Positions 1 to 7,220 of a DNA stretch of 9,742 nt are shown here, in pieces. The DNA is from Candidatus Dormiibacterota bacterium (GTDB lineage Bacteria; Chloroflexota; Dormibacteria; Aeolococcales; Aeolococcaceae), in NCBI GenBank assembly GCA_019236085.1, contig JAFAJR010000353.1, forward strand, positions 1 to 9,742, written 5' to 3'. The position numbers and the translations under genes were made by a program. Numbering within the stretch: position 1 is the first letter of the stretch; every line of letters starts with the position of its first letter. The notes below the pieces were generated by a model that saw nothing but the letters and a program-made list of their open reading frames with translations, had not been told where the DNA came from and searched no databases.

Positions 1-327
1 GCCGGGGTGGACCAGTCGCTGCTGCGGCCCGTGGCCAGCATCCGCACCGAGCGCCACGTGGTCGACCTGCTCGACGACCGCGGCGAGCGCTGGGCCGAGC
101 TGGCCGACGACCGGGTGGCGGTCCTGCGCGAGCGCCAGGTCGTCGAGACCTTCCGCGAGGTCGAGGTCGAGATGGTCGGCGCCGACGACCCCGGCCGCTC
201 CGCGGCGGTGGTGGCAGAGCTCGAAGCCGCCGGTGCCCGCGACGCCGGCGGCCGCGGCAAGCATTCGCGTGCCCTCGAGGCACTCGGCCTCCTGCCTGGA
301 GACGCCCCCGGCGATGGCCTCGACTGA
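1..327 (+). CDS. CYTH-domain protein, 3' end (N-terminus outside window)
   Basis: The frame is open from base 1 to the TGA at 325-327, so this is the last 108 codons of a longer gene; GTG at 7 is only an internal codon. The segment RPVASIRTERHVVDLLDDRG, then AELADDRV and FREVEVEMVG, matches the central and C-terminal strands of the CYTH (triphosphate tunnel) fold. In that fold, alternating Arg and Glu residues line a tunnel that binds triphosphates and metal. The basic stretch GRGKHSRALEALG resembles the usual C-terminal end of the domain. Family members hydrolyse inorganic triphosphate or thiamine triphosphate, or make cAMP; the substrate here cannot be told. The diagnostic N-terminal ExExK motif would lie upstream of the window. 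No CHAD domain follows, unlike many bacterial CYTH-CHAD proteins. The end overlaps the next gene by 14 bases. The fold is fairly sure, the activity unknown. Confidence 0.72.
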   Translation, partial: AGVDQSLLRPVASIRTERHVVDLLDDRGERWAELADDRVAVLRERQVVETFREVEVEMVGADDPGRSAAVVAELEAAGARDAGGRGKHSRALEALGLLPGDAPGDGLD

Positions 328-799
328 GCCCAGCCCCCGCTTCCACCAGGATGAGACCTTCGGCGACCTGTGCCTCGCTGCGGCGTTCCGGCGCGGCTTC
401 CGGCAGGCGCTGGTGCTCATGAACCGGGCGCTGGCCGAACACGACCTGTCGCCGCTGCAGTACCACCTCCTCCTCGAAGCTGGGGCTGCGGGCGAGCTCG
501 GCGTGGTGCAGGGCGACCTCGCCGAGCTCCTGCAGACCCCTGAGGCCCGCATCTCCCTGCTGGTCCACGACCTCGGAGAGCGCGGGCTCCTGACCACGCA
601 GCGCGGAGCGCCGGACCGCCGGGTGGTGCGCGTCGGCATCACCGGCGACGGCTGCGCGCTGGTCGCGGCGGCCCTGCAGTCACAGCGTCGCGCCCTGCGC
701 GACCTTGCCGGCAGCCTGGCTGACCCCGGTGTCACCGAGATGCTGCAGCGGGCAATGGAGCTTTACCTGGGAGTGGACATCGCAGCTGTCAGCCGGTGA
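314..799 (+). CDS. MarR-family winged-helix transcriptional regulator
   Basis: This is a 161-residue predicted cytosolic DNA-binding protein of normal MarR size. An N-terminal helix (about residues 15-45) leads into LSPLQYHLLLEAG, then the helix-turn-helix QGDLAELLQTPEARISLLVHDLGERGLL (about 66-93). The wing carries the typical D-R-R (residues 101-103, PDRRVVRV), followed by a C-terminal dimerisation helix. I chose ATG 314 because the family domain begins soon after it and a GGAGA lies 11 bases upstream. The frame stays open upstream to GTG 233, but that part overlaps the CYTH coding region and looks non-conserved. The gene overlaps the CYTH gene by 14 bases, suggesting co-transcription and translational coupling. 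Its 3' end overlaps the convergent solute-binding protein gene by 11 bases. MarR proteins are usually repressors released by small ligands or oxidants; the target and ligand cannot be inferred. Confidence 0.85.
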   Translation: MASTEPSPRFHQDETFGDLCLAAAFRRGFRQALVLMNRALAEHDLSPLQYHLLLEAGAAGELGVVQGDLAELLQTPEARISLLVHDLGERGLLTTQRGAPDRRVVRVGITGDGCALVAAALQSQRRALRDLAGSLADPGVTEMLQRAMELYLGVDIAAVSR

Positions 800-2360
800 G
801 GAACCAGTTGACATAGAAGGTGTTGTCCCGGTCGGCGTCGAGCTGGATCCCCGCGCCGGCGACCCCGCCCAGGGTGGCGCCGAAGCCCACGGAGTGCCGC
901 GGCGCCCAGAGGAAGTAGAGAGGTAGGTCGCCGGCCACCGCCCGCTCGATCTTGGTGAAGAGCGGTTTGCGTGTCTGCTGCAGCGCACCGAGGCTCGGCC
1001 CGGTGGCGTTCAGCTCCTGGCTCAGCAGCGCCGTCACCGCGGGGTCGGCGTAGGCACCGGCGTTCTCAGCGCCCGCCGGGGCCAGCAGCGCCGAGTCGTC
1101 GGGGTCGAGGCCTGTCGGAAGCGTGACCAGCGCCGCGTCGAAGTTCCCCTGCTGCAACGCCGCTGCGTACTCCTGCGGCGGCGTCGCGGCAGCGCTGAGC
1201 GCGAACCCTGCGGCGTTCGCCTGCTGCACGAGCGCCGCCGCAGCCAGTGCCAGCAGCTGGTCCCCGTCGGGATAGATGAGCGATGCCGACGGATGCGCAC
1301 CGCCGAGCAGCGACGCGGCCGCAGCGGCGTTGCGCGGATGCGCGGGCGCCGCTGTGGAGTCGAACGCCCAGGAGCTCGGGTCCAGGTCGCTCCACACCGG
1401 GATGTCGTTGTCATCACCGGTCACCTGGCTGACCAGCGCGTCGTGGTCGATGCTGTCGGCGAAGGCCTGCCGGGTTGCCAGCGCGGCGAACGCATGCCCG
1501 GCGCGAAGGTTGTACTGGACGGCTGTGAACGACGGGTCAGCGAAGGACTGCACGCCGACGCCGCTGCTGATCAACCCCTGCGCGGCGTCCGCCGCTGACA
1601 GCTGCGCGTCGAACGACACCTGGCCCTCGCCGAGCAGGGCGGGGATGGATCCGCTGACCACCCGCTCAACCACGCGGTCTGCGTGCGGCCGTCCCAGGAA
1701 GAAGGAGGAGCTGGCGTCCAGCGTGATCGACGTTGCGTCGCGCGTCGCGAAGCGGAACGGGCCACCAGTGACCGACGGCTCCGACGAATACGCCGCGTCA
1801 GCCATGTGCGCCGGGTCGACGCCGGCGAGCGCATGTTGCGGCACGATCGGCGTCACCAGGTCGTCAGCGATGAACGCCGCGTCGGCGGTCGACAAGGTGA
1901 AGCGGACGGTGTGCGCGTCGACGGCGGTCACGCTGCTCAGCGGCGCCCAGGTGAACGGCGTCAGCGCATCGAGCTTGGGGTCCATCTCGGTTGTCACTGT
2001 GAACACCACGTCGTTTGCGGTGATGGGTGAGCCGTCAGACCAATGTGCGTCCTGTCGCAGATTCACTGTGATGGTGAGTCCGCCGTCGCCGAAGCTGGGC
2101 GCCCCGGCGGCGAGCTGGGGGCTGGCCGACAGGTCCGGTTGAGCAACGAACAGCAGCGGGAAGAGCGCTGTGTACGCACGCTCCGACACCGGGTCGCGAG
2201 ACACGAGCGGGTTGAGTGTCATCGGCATCGACGGCAGCGCGACGGTGATGGTGCCACCGTTTCTTGGTTGCATCCCCGCCGGTCCCGCGGAGCATGCGGC
2301 CAGCATCGCCACGCACAGGGCGATGCCGCACAGCCCCGTGCGCCCGCCGCGCAGCGACAT
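789..2360 (-). CDS. Family-5 (peptide/nickel-type) ABC solute-binding lipoprotein
   Basis: This is a 523-residue exported binding protein. Basic residues and a hydrophobic stretch end in the lipobox MLAAC, with Cys23 as the lipidated residue, so it should be anchored outside the cytoplasmic membrane. The mature start GGTITVALPSMPMTLNPL and the motif WSDGSPITANDVVF (about residues 107-120) are typical of the SBP_bac_5 family, and the length is normal. I chose ATG 2360 because it forms a TGATG overlap with the kinase stop codon; a TTG one codon earlier (2363) is also possible. No permease or ATPase of the Opp/Dpp type lies nearby, so in this window it is an orphan binding protein. Its coupling to a PhoR-like kinase suggests co-regulation with phosphate starvation, or a sensing role; both are inference. 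The ligand is unknown; family members bind peptides, nickel or other small solutes. The 3' end overlaps the convergent MarR gene by 11 bases. Confidence 0.87.
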   Translation of the reverse strand: MSLRGGRTGLCGIALCVAMLAACSAGPAGMQPRNGGTITVALPSMPMTLNPLVSRDPVSERAYTALFPLLFVAQPDLSASPQLAAGAPSFGDGGLTITVNLRQDAHWSDGSPITANDVVFTVTTEMDPKLDALTPFTWAPLSSVTAVDAHTVRFTLSTADAAFIADDLVTPIVPQHALAGVDPAHMADAAYSSEPSVTGGPFRFATRDATSITLDASSSFFLGRPHADRVVERVVSGSIPALLGEGQVSFDAQLSAADAAQGLISSGVGVQSFADPSFTAVQYNLRAGHAFAALATRQAFADSIDHDALVSQVTGDDNDIPVWSDLDPSSWAFDSTAAPAHPRNAAAAASLLGGAHPSASLIYPDGDQLLALAAAALVQQANAAGFALSAAATPPQEYAAALQQGNFDAALVTLPTGLDPDDSALLAPAGAENAGAYADPAVTALLSQELNATGPSLGALQQTRKPLFTKIERAVAGDLPLYFLWAPRHSVGFGATLGGVAGAGIQLDADRDNTFYVNWFLTG

Positions 2361-3397
2361 CAATCCAGGGCTGCGGGCAGGATGACGGTGAAGGTGCTGC
2401 CCCGGCGTGGGGTCGAGTCCACGCTGACGCGGCCGCCGTGGCCTTCGACGACATGGCGGACGATGGCAAGACCCAGCCCGCTCCCCTCCCCGTCGCGCTG
2501 CCGCGAGCTGTCGGCCTTCCAGAAACGTTCGAAGATGCGGCCCTGGTCCTCCGGCGCGATGCCGACGCCGTCGTCGATGCAGCGCAGCACCGCCGTTCCC
2601 GCATCTCCCGGCGCTGCCTCGATGGCGATGTGGCCGCCGGGTGGCGTGAACTTGATCGCGTTGTGCAGGAGATTGCGCAGCACCTGTCCCAAACGCGACG
2701 CGTCACCATAGATGGCTGGCGTGCCGCTCGCCACACGCACGGTGATCGTCTGCTGTTTCGCCTCGGCGAGCGGGCGCAGGCGGTCCACCATTGTCAGAAG
2801 CGCCGTCAGCGGGACGCGCTCGAACGCCAGCGGACGCAGCCCGGACTCGATGGCGCTGAGCTCCAGCAGCTCCTCCAGCATCTGCGCCATGTGGGTTGCC
2901 TCCAGCGCGATGCGCTTGACGAAGTCAGATGCTGCCTCGCGGTCGTCGAGGGCGCCGGCCTCCAACGTTTCCGCCATGAGTCGCACAGCTGTGACCGGCG
3001 TTCGCAGCTCGTGCGACACGTTGCTGATGAAGTCACGGCGGACCCGCTCGAGCTGCCGCACCCGCGACTCGTCGCGCAGCATGACCAGTGTGGCGACGTC
3101 CTCGCCGTGCACCGGCACAGCGCGAACCACCATTTCGTGGCCGGCGGAGTCGATCTCGCGCTCCTGCACCGCGTCGCTGTCGCGAGCCGCCTGCACCAGG
3201 CGCAGCAGCCGGTAGTCCGTGTGTGCTGAACGCAGGGACATGCCCACCGACGCGTCGCCGACTCCCAGCAACGCCAGCTCCGACCCCGAGGCCAGCAGCA
3301 CGATGTCGTCGGCATCGAGCGCCAGCAGCCCCTCTTCGAGCACGCTCGCCACCTCGCGCAGGAGATGCAGGGACGGCGCTACAGGGACCGATGCCAT
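2360..3397 (-). CDS. phoR: PhoR/SenX3-like sensor histidine kinase, no transmembrane segment
   Basis: This 345-residue kinase (ATG 3397 numbering) has a PAS-like N-terminal region at about residues 10-115. A HisKA dimerisation helix follows with SHELRTP (phospho-accepting His129). The HATPase domain shows NLLHNAIKFTPPGG (N-box), DDGVGI (G1, where most PhoR proteins have DNGxGI), FERFWKAD (F-box) and GSGLGLAIV (G2). These are hallmarks of the PhoR/SenX3/ResE class. No hydrophobic segment long enough to span the membrane is present, so it is probably cytosolic. The frame opens at GTG 3430, but there an AAGGAG directly abuts the start, which is unusable spacing. ATG 3397 sits 10 bases after a TATACT box and may be nearly leaderless. 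The gene is divergent from phoU and the response regulator, its likely partners, and is coupled by TGATG to the downstream lipoprotein gene. The phoR assignment rests on neighbours as well as sequence. Confidence 0.88.
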   Translation of the reverse strand: MASVPVAPSLHLLREVASVLEEGLLALDADDIVLLASGSELALLGVGDASVGMSLRSAHTDYRLLRLVQAARDSDAVQEREIDSAGHEMVVRAVPVHGEDVATLVMLRDESRVRQLERVRRDFISNVSHELRTPVTAVRLMAETLEAGALDDREAASDFVKRIALEATHMAQMLEELLELSAIESGLRPLAFERVPLTALLTMVDRLRPLAEAKQQTITVRVASGTPAIYGDASRLGQVLRNLLHNAIKFTPPGGHIAIEAAPGDAGTAVLRCIDDGVGIAPEDQGRIFERFWKADSSRQRDGEGSGLGLAIVRHVVEGHGGRVSVDSTPRRGSTFTVILPAALD

Positions 3398-3407
3398 GGA
3401 CCGCTGA

Positions 3408-3413
3408 GTATAG
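3408..3413 (-). promoter_or_regulatory. Candidate -10 box for the kinase-lipoprotein operon
   Basis: Read on the minus strand the hexamer is TATACT, five of six bases of the sigma-70-type consensus, and it ends 10 bases before ATG 3397. A transcript from it would have a leader of only a few bases or none. No good -35 lies at the normal distance (AGGAGG occupies that place), which fits an activator-dependent promoter. The candidate Pho box at 3442-3464 lies further upstream. Confidence 0.45.
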
Positions 3414-3441
3414 GAGCGCCGGGTACCCACCTCCTTGCGCC

Positions 3442-3464
3442 CTCTTAATCAGCCGATAACCGCC
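3442..3464. promoter_or_regulatory. Candidate Pho-box-like operator in the kinase/phoU intergenic region
   Basis: The plus strand reads CTCTTAATCAG followed by CCGATAACCGCC. Two 7-mers, CTTAATC (3444-3450) and GATAACC (3455-3461), start 11 bases apart with TAA in register. That is the spacing of PhoB/PhoP-type direct repeats, one helical turn. The whole 23 bp matches 17 of 23 bases at 5144-5166 upstream of pstB. PhoB-family regulators bind tandem half-sites 11 bp apart; that this sequence is their site is inference. Relative to the kinase promoter it is in inverted orientation, about 28 bases upstream of the -10. Relative to phoU it is far upstream. Confidence 0.45.
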
Positions 3465-3577
3465 GGACCCCCCGCTGACAACCCTGGCATCTGCAGCATC
3501 GCGTCGACTGCAGCGTGGAACTGAGGCGTACGGAGATCGCACCGAGAGCGCGGCGGCCGCGGCCTGGCCGGGTCGTA

Positions 3578-3600
3578 CGGCTACATGACGGCTATGATGA
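3578..3600 (+). promoter_or_regulatory. Candidate phoU promoter with 11-bp tandem repeat
   Basis: Two near-identical units, CGGCTACATGA (3578-3588) and CGGCTATGATGA (3589-3600), are in tandem with an 11-bp period. The second contains TATGAT (3593-3598), a good -10 hexamer about 70 bases before the phoU ATG. No TTGACA-like -35 is visible at 17 bases. The assignment is tentative: the repeat may be an activator half-site pair or coincidence. Confidence 0.3.
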
Positions 3601-3670
3601 GCCGGCACGCCGTGTGCGCGCCGATGAAGGCGCGCATTCACCGGTCGGGGACGAACTCGATACGCACTCA

Positions 3671-4329
3671 ATGGCACAACCCGCGCGAGCCGATCTCGAA
3701 GACAACCTCGGCCGCATCCGCGCCGCGGCGCTCGCCATGGGCGAGCTGGTGGACCAGTCCATCCGCCGCGCCACCGATGCGCTGATGACGCGTGACGTCG
3801 CCCTGGCCAACGAGGTGATTCGCGGTGACGCCCAGGTCAACGCATTGCAGGCGGAGACGCGACAGCTGTGCTTCCGGGCGGTGCTGACGCAGGCCTCGAC
3901 GGAGCGTGACGTGCGAGAGCTGCTCGGGTTTCAGCACATGGCGAGCGAGCTGGAGCGCATGGCCGACCACTGCGTGAACATCGCGCGTGTGGCGCGTGAC
4001 CTCGCAGACCTCCCCGCGCTCACCGACTACATCGAGATACCCAAGCTCGCGGACCGGGTGGCCATGCAGGTGCGTGACATCCTCAGCGCGCTGGTGACAC
4101 ACGACGTCGAGCAGGCTCACGTCATCGCCGCGCGCGACGATGTGGTGAACCGGCTGCACCACCGCCTGGTGGATGAGATCATCCAGCTGATGAGCGACGA
4201 CCCGGGCAACGTGTATCGCGGGACGCATCTCATATCCGTGTGCCAAAACTACGAGCGCATCGGCGACCGCGTGACAAATCTCGCAGAGGATCTGGTGTTT
4301 CTCGACTCCGGCGAGATCGAGGAGCTGGG

Positions 4330-4333
<4 letters not shown>
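3671..4333 (+). CDS. phoU: Phosphate signalling protein PhoU
   Basis: This is a 220-residue soluble, all-helical protein of normal PhoU length, made of two three-helix bundles. The first bundle starts LEDNLGRIRAAALAMGELV and ends with ELERMADHCVNIA (residues 93-105). The second ends with NYERIGDRVTNLAEDLVFL (193-211). These two E-R-x-x-D segments are the metal-binding hallmarks of PhoU. In model bacteria PhoU links Pst transporter status to PhoR and represses the pho regulon when phosphate is ample. The frame is open back to 3515, but homology begins only after ATG 3671, so I start there; no clear Shine-Dalgarno precedes it. Its stop overlaps the response-regulator start (ATGA), so the two are translationally coupled. 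Its usual place is after pstB; here it leads the plus-strand set. Confidence 0.93.
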
Positions 4334-5076
<743 letters not shown>

Positions 5077-5134
5077 ACGTGTACGGCAACTGCCACAGCG
5101 CTCGCGTCGGTAAATGTGATAGCCGGGGTGTTAT

Positions 5135-5166
5135 CTTCACTGTCTCTTAATAAGTCTCTAACGCCC
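5135..5166 (+). promoter_or_regulatory. Candidate Pho box upstream of pstB: three 11-bp-spaced repeats
   Basis: Three 7-mers lie exactly 11 bases apart: CTTCACT (5135-5141), CTTAATA (5146-5152) and TCTAACG (5157-5163). The second and third share an in-register TAA. The part from 5144 to 5166 matches the box at 3442-3464 in 17 of 23 bases. It covers the position where a -35 would sit relative to the -10 at 5170-5175. That is the geometry known for PhoB-activated promoters, where the Pho box replaces the -35. Binding by the adjacent regulator is inference. Confidence 0.55.
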
Positions 5167-5169
5167 CGA

Positions 5170-5175
5170 TAAAAT
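5170..5175 (+). promoter_or_regulatory. Candidate -10 box of the pst operon
   Basis: The hexamer TAAAAT lies in the AT-rich run GATAAAAT, which stands out in this GC-rich DNA. It ends 21 bases before the pstB ATG at 5197, predicting a leader of about 15 bases. With a 17-base spacer the -35 position is TTAATA, inside the candidate Pho box. Confidence 0.5.
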
Positions 5176-5196
5176 CCCCGTTGGTACTGTGGCCTC

Positions 5197-6009
5197 ATGA
5201 CGGCCGGGTACCTGAGCATCCCGACCACCGCGACTGCGCAGAAGGAGAGATCCTCCAGTGCTGCGGTGCGCGTCCGGGGGCTCTCGGTAAAGCTTGCCAG
5301 CCGGACGTTGATCGACGACGTGAGCGTGACGTTTCCGGAGAAACGCATCACTGCCATCGTCGGGCCGACGGGCTGCGGCAAGACGACGCTGCTGCGCTCC
5401 ATCAACCGCATGCACGACCACTCGCCGGGCATCACGGTGAGCGGTGACATCACGGTCGGCGATACGCACGTGTACGGCGCCACCACGCATCTTCGCGAGC
5501 TGCGCCGCCGGGTCGGCATGTTGTTCCAGCGGGCCAACCCGTTCCCCCAGAGCATCGAGGACAACGTCGGCATCGCGCCTCGCGCCCACGGCATGGTGAG
5601 CCGGCGGCAGAGCCGCGAGCTCGTGGAGCAGCAGCTCATCGAGGTCGGTTTGTGGGAGGCGGTGAAGGACCGGCTATCGAGCTCGCCATTCACGCTGTCC
5701 GGCGGGCAGCAGCAGCTGCTATGCCTGGCCCGGACGCTGGCGCTGTCGCCGGAGGTGCTGCTGCTGGACGAGCCCACATCAGCGCTCGACCCCGGCACCA
5801 CCGAGCACATCGAGGCCTTGCTGAAGCGGCTGCGCGAGCGCATGACGATCCTCATCGTCACGCACAACCTCTCGCAGGCTCTGCGCATCAGTGACGAGGT
5901 GGCGTTCTTCATGGCAGGCAAGCTTGTGGAGCACGCGACATCCAACACGTTCTTCCACGAGGCTGCCGATCAGCGCAGCCGCGACTACGTGAGTGGCCGC
6001 GTCGGCTGA
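5197..6009 (+). CDS. pstB: Phosphate ABC transporter ATP-binding protein PstB
   Basis: This 270-residue cytosolic ATPase drives phosphate import through PstC/PstA. Visible are Walker A GPTGCGKTT (56-64), the Q-loop with the PstB-typical FQRANPFPQSIEDNV (110-124), the signature LSGGQ (167-171), Walker B VLLLDEP (187-193), the SALD D-loop and switch His223. The residue after SGGQQQ is Leu174, where PstB and most ABC ATPases carry Arg. ATG 5197 has no Shine-Dalgarno but gives an N-terminus of normal length. A strong AAGGAG at 5242-5247 has no in-frame start at proper spacing; the next in-frame GTG, 5266, is 18 bases on. The gene opens the operon, unlike the common pstSCAB order in which pstB comes last. 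The candidate Pho box and -10 lie directly upstream. Confidence 0.93.
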   Translation: MTAGYLSIPTTATAQKERSSSAAVRVRGLSVKLASRTLIDDVSVTFPEKRITAIVGPTGCGKTTLLRSINRMHDHSPGITVSGDITVGDTHVYGATTHLRELRRRVGMLFQRANPFPQSIEDNVGIAPRAHGMVSRRQSRELVEQQLIEVGLWEAVKDRLSSSPFTLSGGQQQLLCLARTLALSPEVLLLDEPTSALDPGTTEHIEALLKRLRERMTILIVTHNLSQALRISDEVAFFMAGKLVEHATSNTFFHEAADQRSRDYVSGRVG

Positions 6010-6025
6010 CGGCTTCACCATGCAT

Positions 6026-6042
6026 CGCCGGGTGGGCCGGCG
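6026..6042 (+). other. GC hairpin in the pstB-pstS gap
   Basis: CGCCGG (6026-6031) and CCGGCG (6037-6042) form a perfect 6-bp stem around the loop GTGGG, in the 70-base gap before pstS. No T-run follows directly; a GGGTTTTT at 6060-6067 is 17 bases later. It may act as an mRNA-processing or stabilising stem that raises pstS relative to pstB, or as a weak attenuator. This is inference. Confidence 0.35.
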
Positions 6043-6079
6043 CTGCGCAAACGGCGAAAGGGTTTTTCAGGAGGTTCAC

Positions 6080-7192
6080 ATGGGAATGCGTATGATCGGC
6101 GGTGCCGCGATTGCGGGCACATTCGTGCTCGCCGCCTGTGGCGGTGGCACCGGTACGAGTTCGTCAGGCGGATCGTCGTCGTCGGCAGTGACGCTGCAGA
6201 CGGGCAACCCGACAACGGCTCAGACGCTCAACGAGGACGGGTCCTCGCTTCTGTATCCGTTCCTGCAGCTACTGGAGACGCCGCTGAACACGGCGTATCC
6301 CAACATCACGCTCTCGCCTGCCCCGGGCGGTTCGGGCAAGGGCATCACCGACACCATCTCCGGCGCCAAGGACCTGGGCGGCTCGGACGCCTACCTCAGC
6401 GCCGGCCAGGCGCAGCAGAACACCGACATCGAGAACATCCCGATTGCGGTCTCGGCGCAGGACATCTACGTGAACCTGCCGGGCGTCACCTCGCTCAAGC
6501 TGAGTGGCGACGTGCTGGCCAAGATCTACATGGGTCAGATCACGAGCTGGAACGACCAGGCAATCCAGTCGCTCAACTCGGGCGCGACTTTGCCCAACAC
6601 GCCGATCGTCCCGGTGCGACGCCAGGACAACTCCGGTGACACCTTCCTGTTCTCGTCGTTCCTGTCTGCAACCAACTCGTCCTGGTCGAACGGTCCCAGC
6701 ATCGGCACTACGATCAGCTGGCCGGCACTCAGCACCGAAGTGCCCGCAACCGGCAACCCCGGCATGGTCACCAAGTGCAAGGCCAACCCGGGCTGCGTGG
6801 CATACGTCGGCATCAGCGCGCAGAACACCGCCAACAGCGCGGGACTGACGCTGGTGCAGTTGCAGAACCAGTCGGGCAACTTCCTCAATGCCAACCCGAC
6901 GACCATGGAAGCGGCTGTCGACGCCGCAGCCGGCAGCGTGCCGGACAACCTGCGCCAGTCGCTCATCTACCAGTCGGGCGCCAACGCCTATCCGATCGTG
7001 AACTTCGAGTACATCATGGTGAAGACCGACCAGTCGTCCTCGGATAAGGCGCTGGCGATCCGCACCTTCCTGGCCTGGGCCATCAGCGCCTCAGGCGGCT
7101 CGCAGTCCACCTACCTCGACAAGGAGCACTTCATCGCGCTGCCGGCATCGATCGTGTCGAAGGTGACGGCTGCGATCGCCAACATCACCTAG
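6080..7192 (+). CDS. pstS: Phosphate-binding lipoprotein PstS
   Basis: This 370-residue binding protein captures phosphate outside the membrane for PstCAB. A short signal peptide ends in the lipobox VLAAC (lipidated Cys20), followed by a Gly/Ser linker (21-36). Phosphate-contact motifs of the PstS family are visible: EDGSSLLYP (52-60), GGSGKGI (83-89), GGSDAYLS (100-107) and RRQDNSGDTF (180-189, equivalent to the family R-x-D-x-SGT). The C-terminal half has Y-I/V-NFEYIMVK, also typical. ATG 6080 has the best ribosome-binding site in the window, AGGAGG at 6069-6074 with five-base spacing. The upstream extension to 5993 overlaps pstB and lacks the signal peptide at its front. The strong site fits the high amounts of PstS cells need. 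It lies between pstB and pstC, whereas it is usually first in the operon. Confidence 0.94.
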   Translation: MGMRMIGGAAIAGTFVLAACGGGTGTSSSGGSSSSAVTLQTGNPTTAQTLNEDGSSLLYPFLQLLETPLNTAYPNITLSPAPGGSGKGITDTISGAKDLGGSDAYLSAGQAQQNTDIENIPIAVSAQDIYVNLPGVTSLKLSGDVLAKIYMGQITSWNDQAIQSLNSGATLPNTPIVPVRRQDNSGDTFLFSSFLSATNSSWSNGPSIGTTISWPALSTEVPATGNPGMVTKCKANPGCVAYVGISAQNTANSAGLTLVQLQNQSGNFLNANPTTMEAAVDAAAGSVPDNLRQSLIYQSGANAYPIVNFEYIMVKTDQSSSDKALAIRTFLAWAISASGGSQSTYLDKEHFIALPASIVSKVTAAIANIT

Positions 7193-7220
7193 CAAACCCT
7201 GTGCGTGGGGTGCTGATCTC

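Noticed and set aside
1276..3229. Long plus-strand open frames opposite the lipoprotein and kinase genes
   Set aside because: The minus-strand frames carry the lipobox and histidine-kinase motifs; the plus-strand products show no domain and compositional bias of shadow frames.
3515..3670. A 52-codon N-terminal extension of PhoU
   Set aside because: It runs through the intergenic promoter region, is Arg-rich, and PhoU homology begins at ATG 3671 with normal length.
6026..6067. Hairpin plus GGGTTTTT as an intrinsic terminator before pstS
   Set aside because: The T-run is 17 bases from the stem, too far for a standard terminator, and pstS must be transcribed with its operon.
5993..6079. A 29-codon N-terminal extension of PstS
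   Set aside because: It overlaps the pstB end and would put residues before the signal peptide; AGGAGG at ideal spacing supports ATG 6080.
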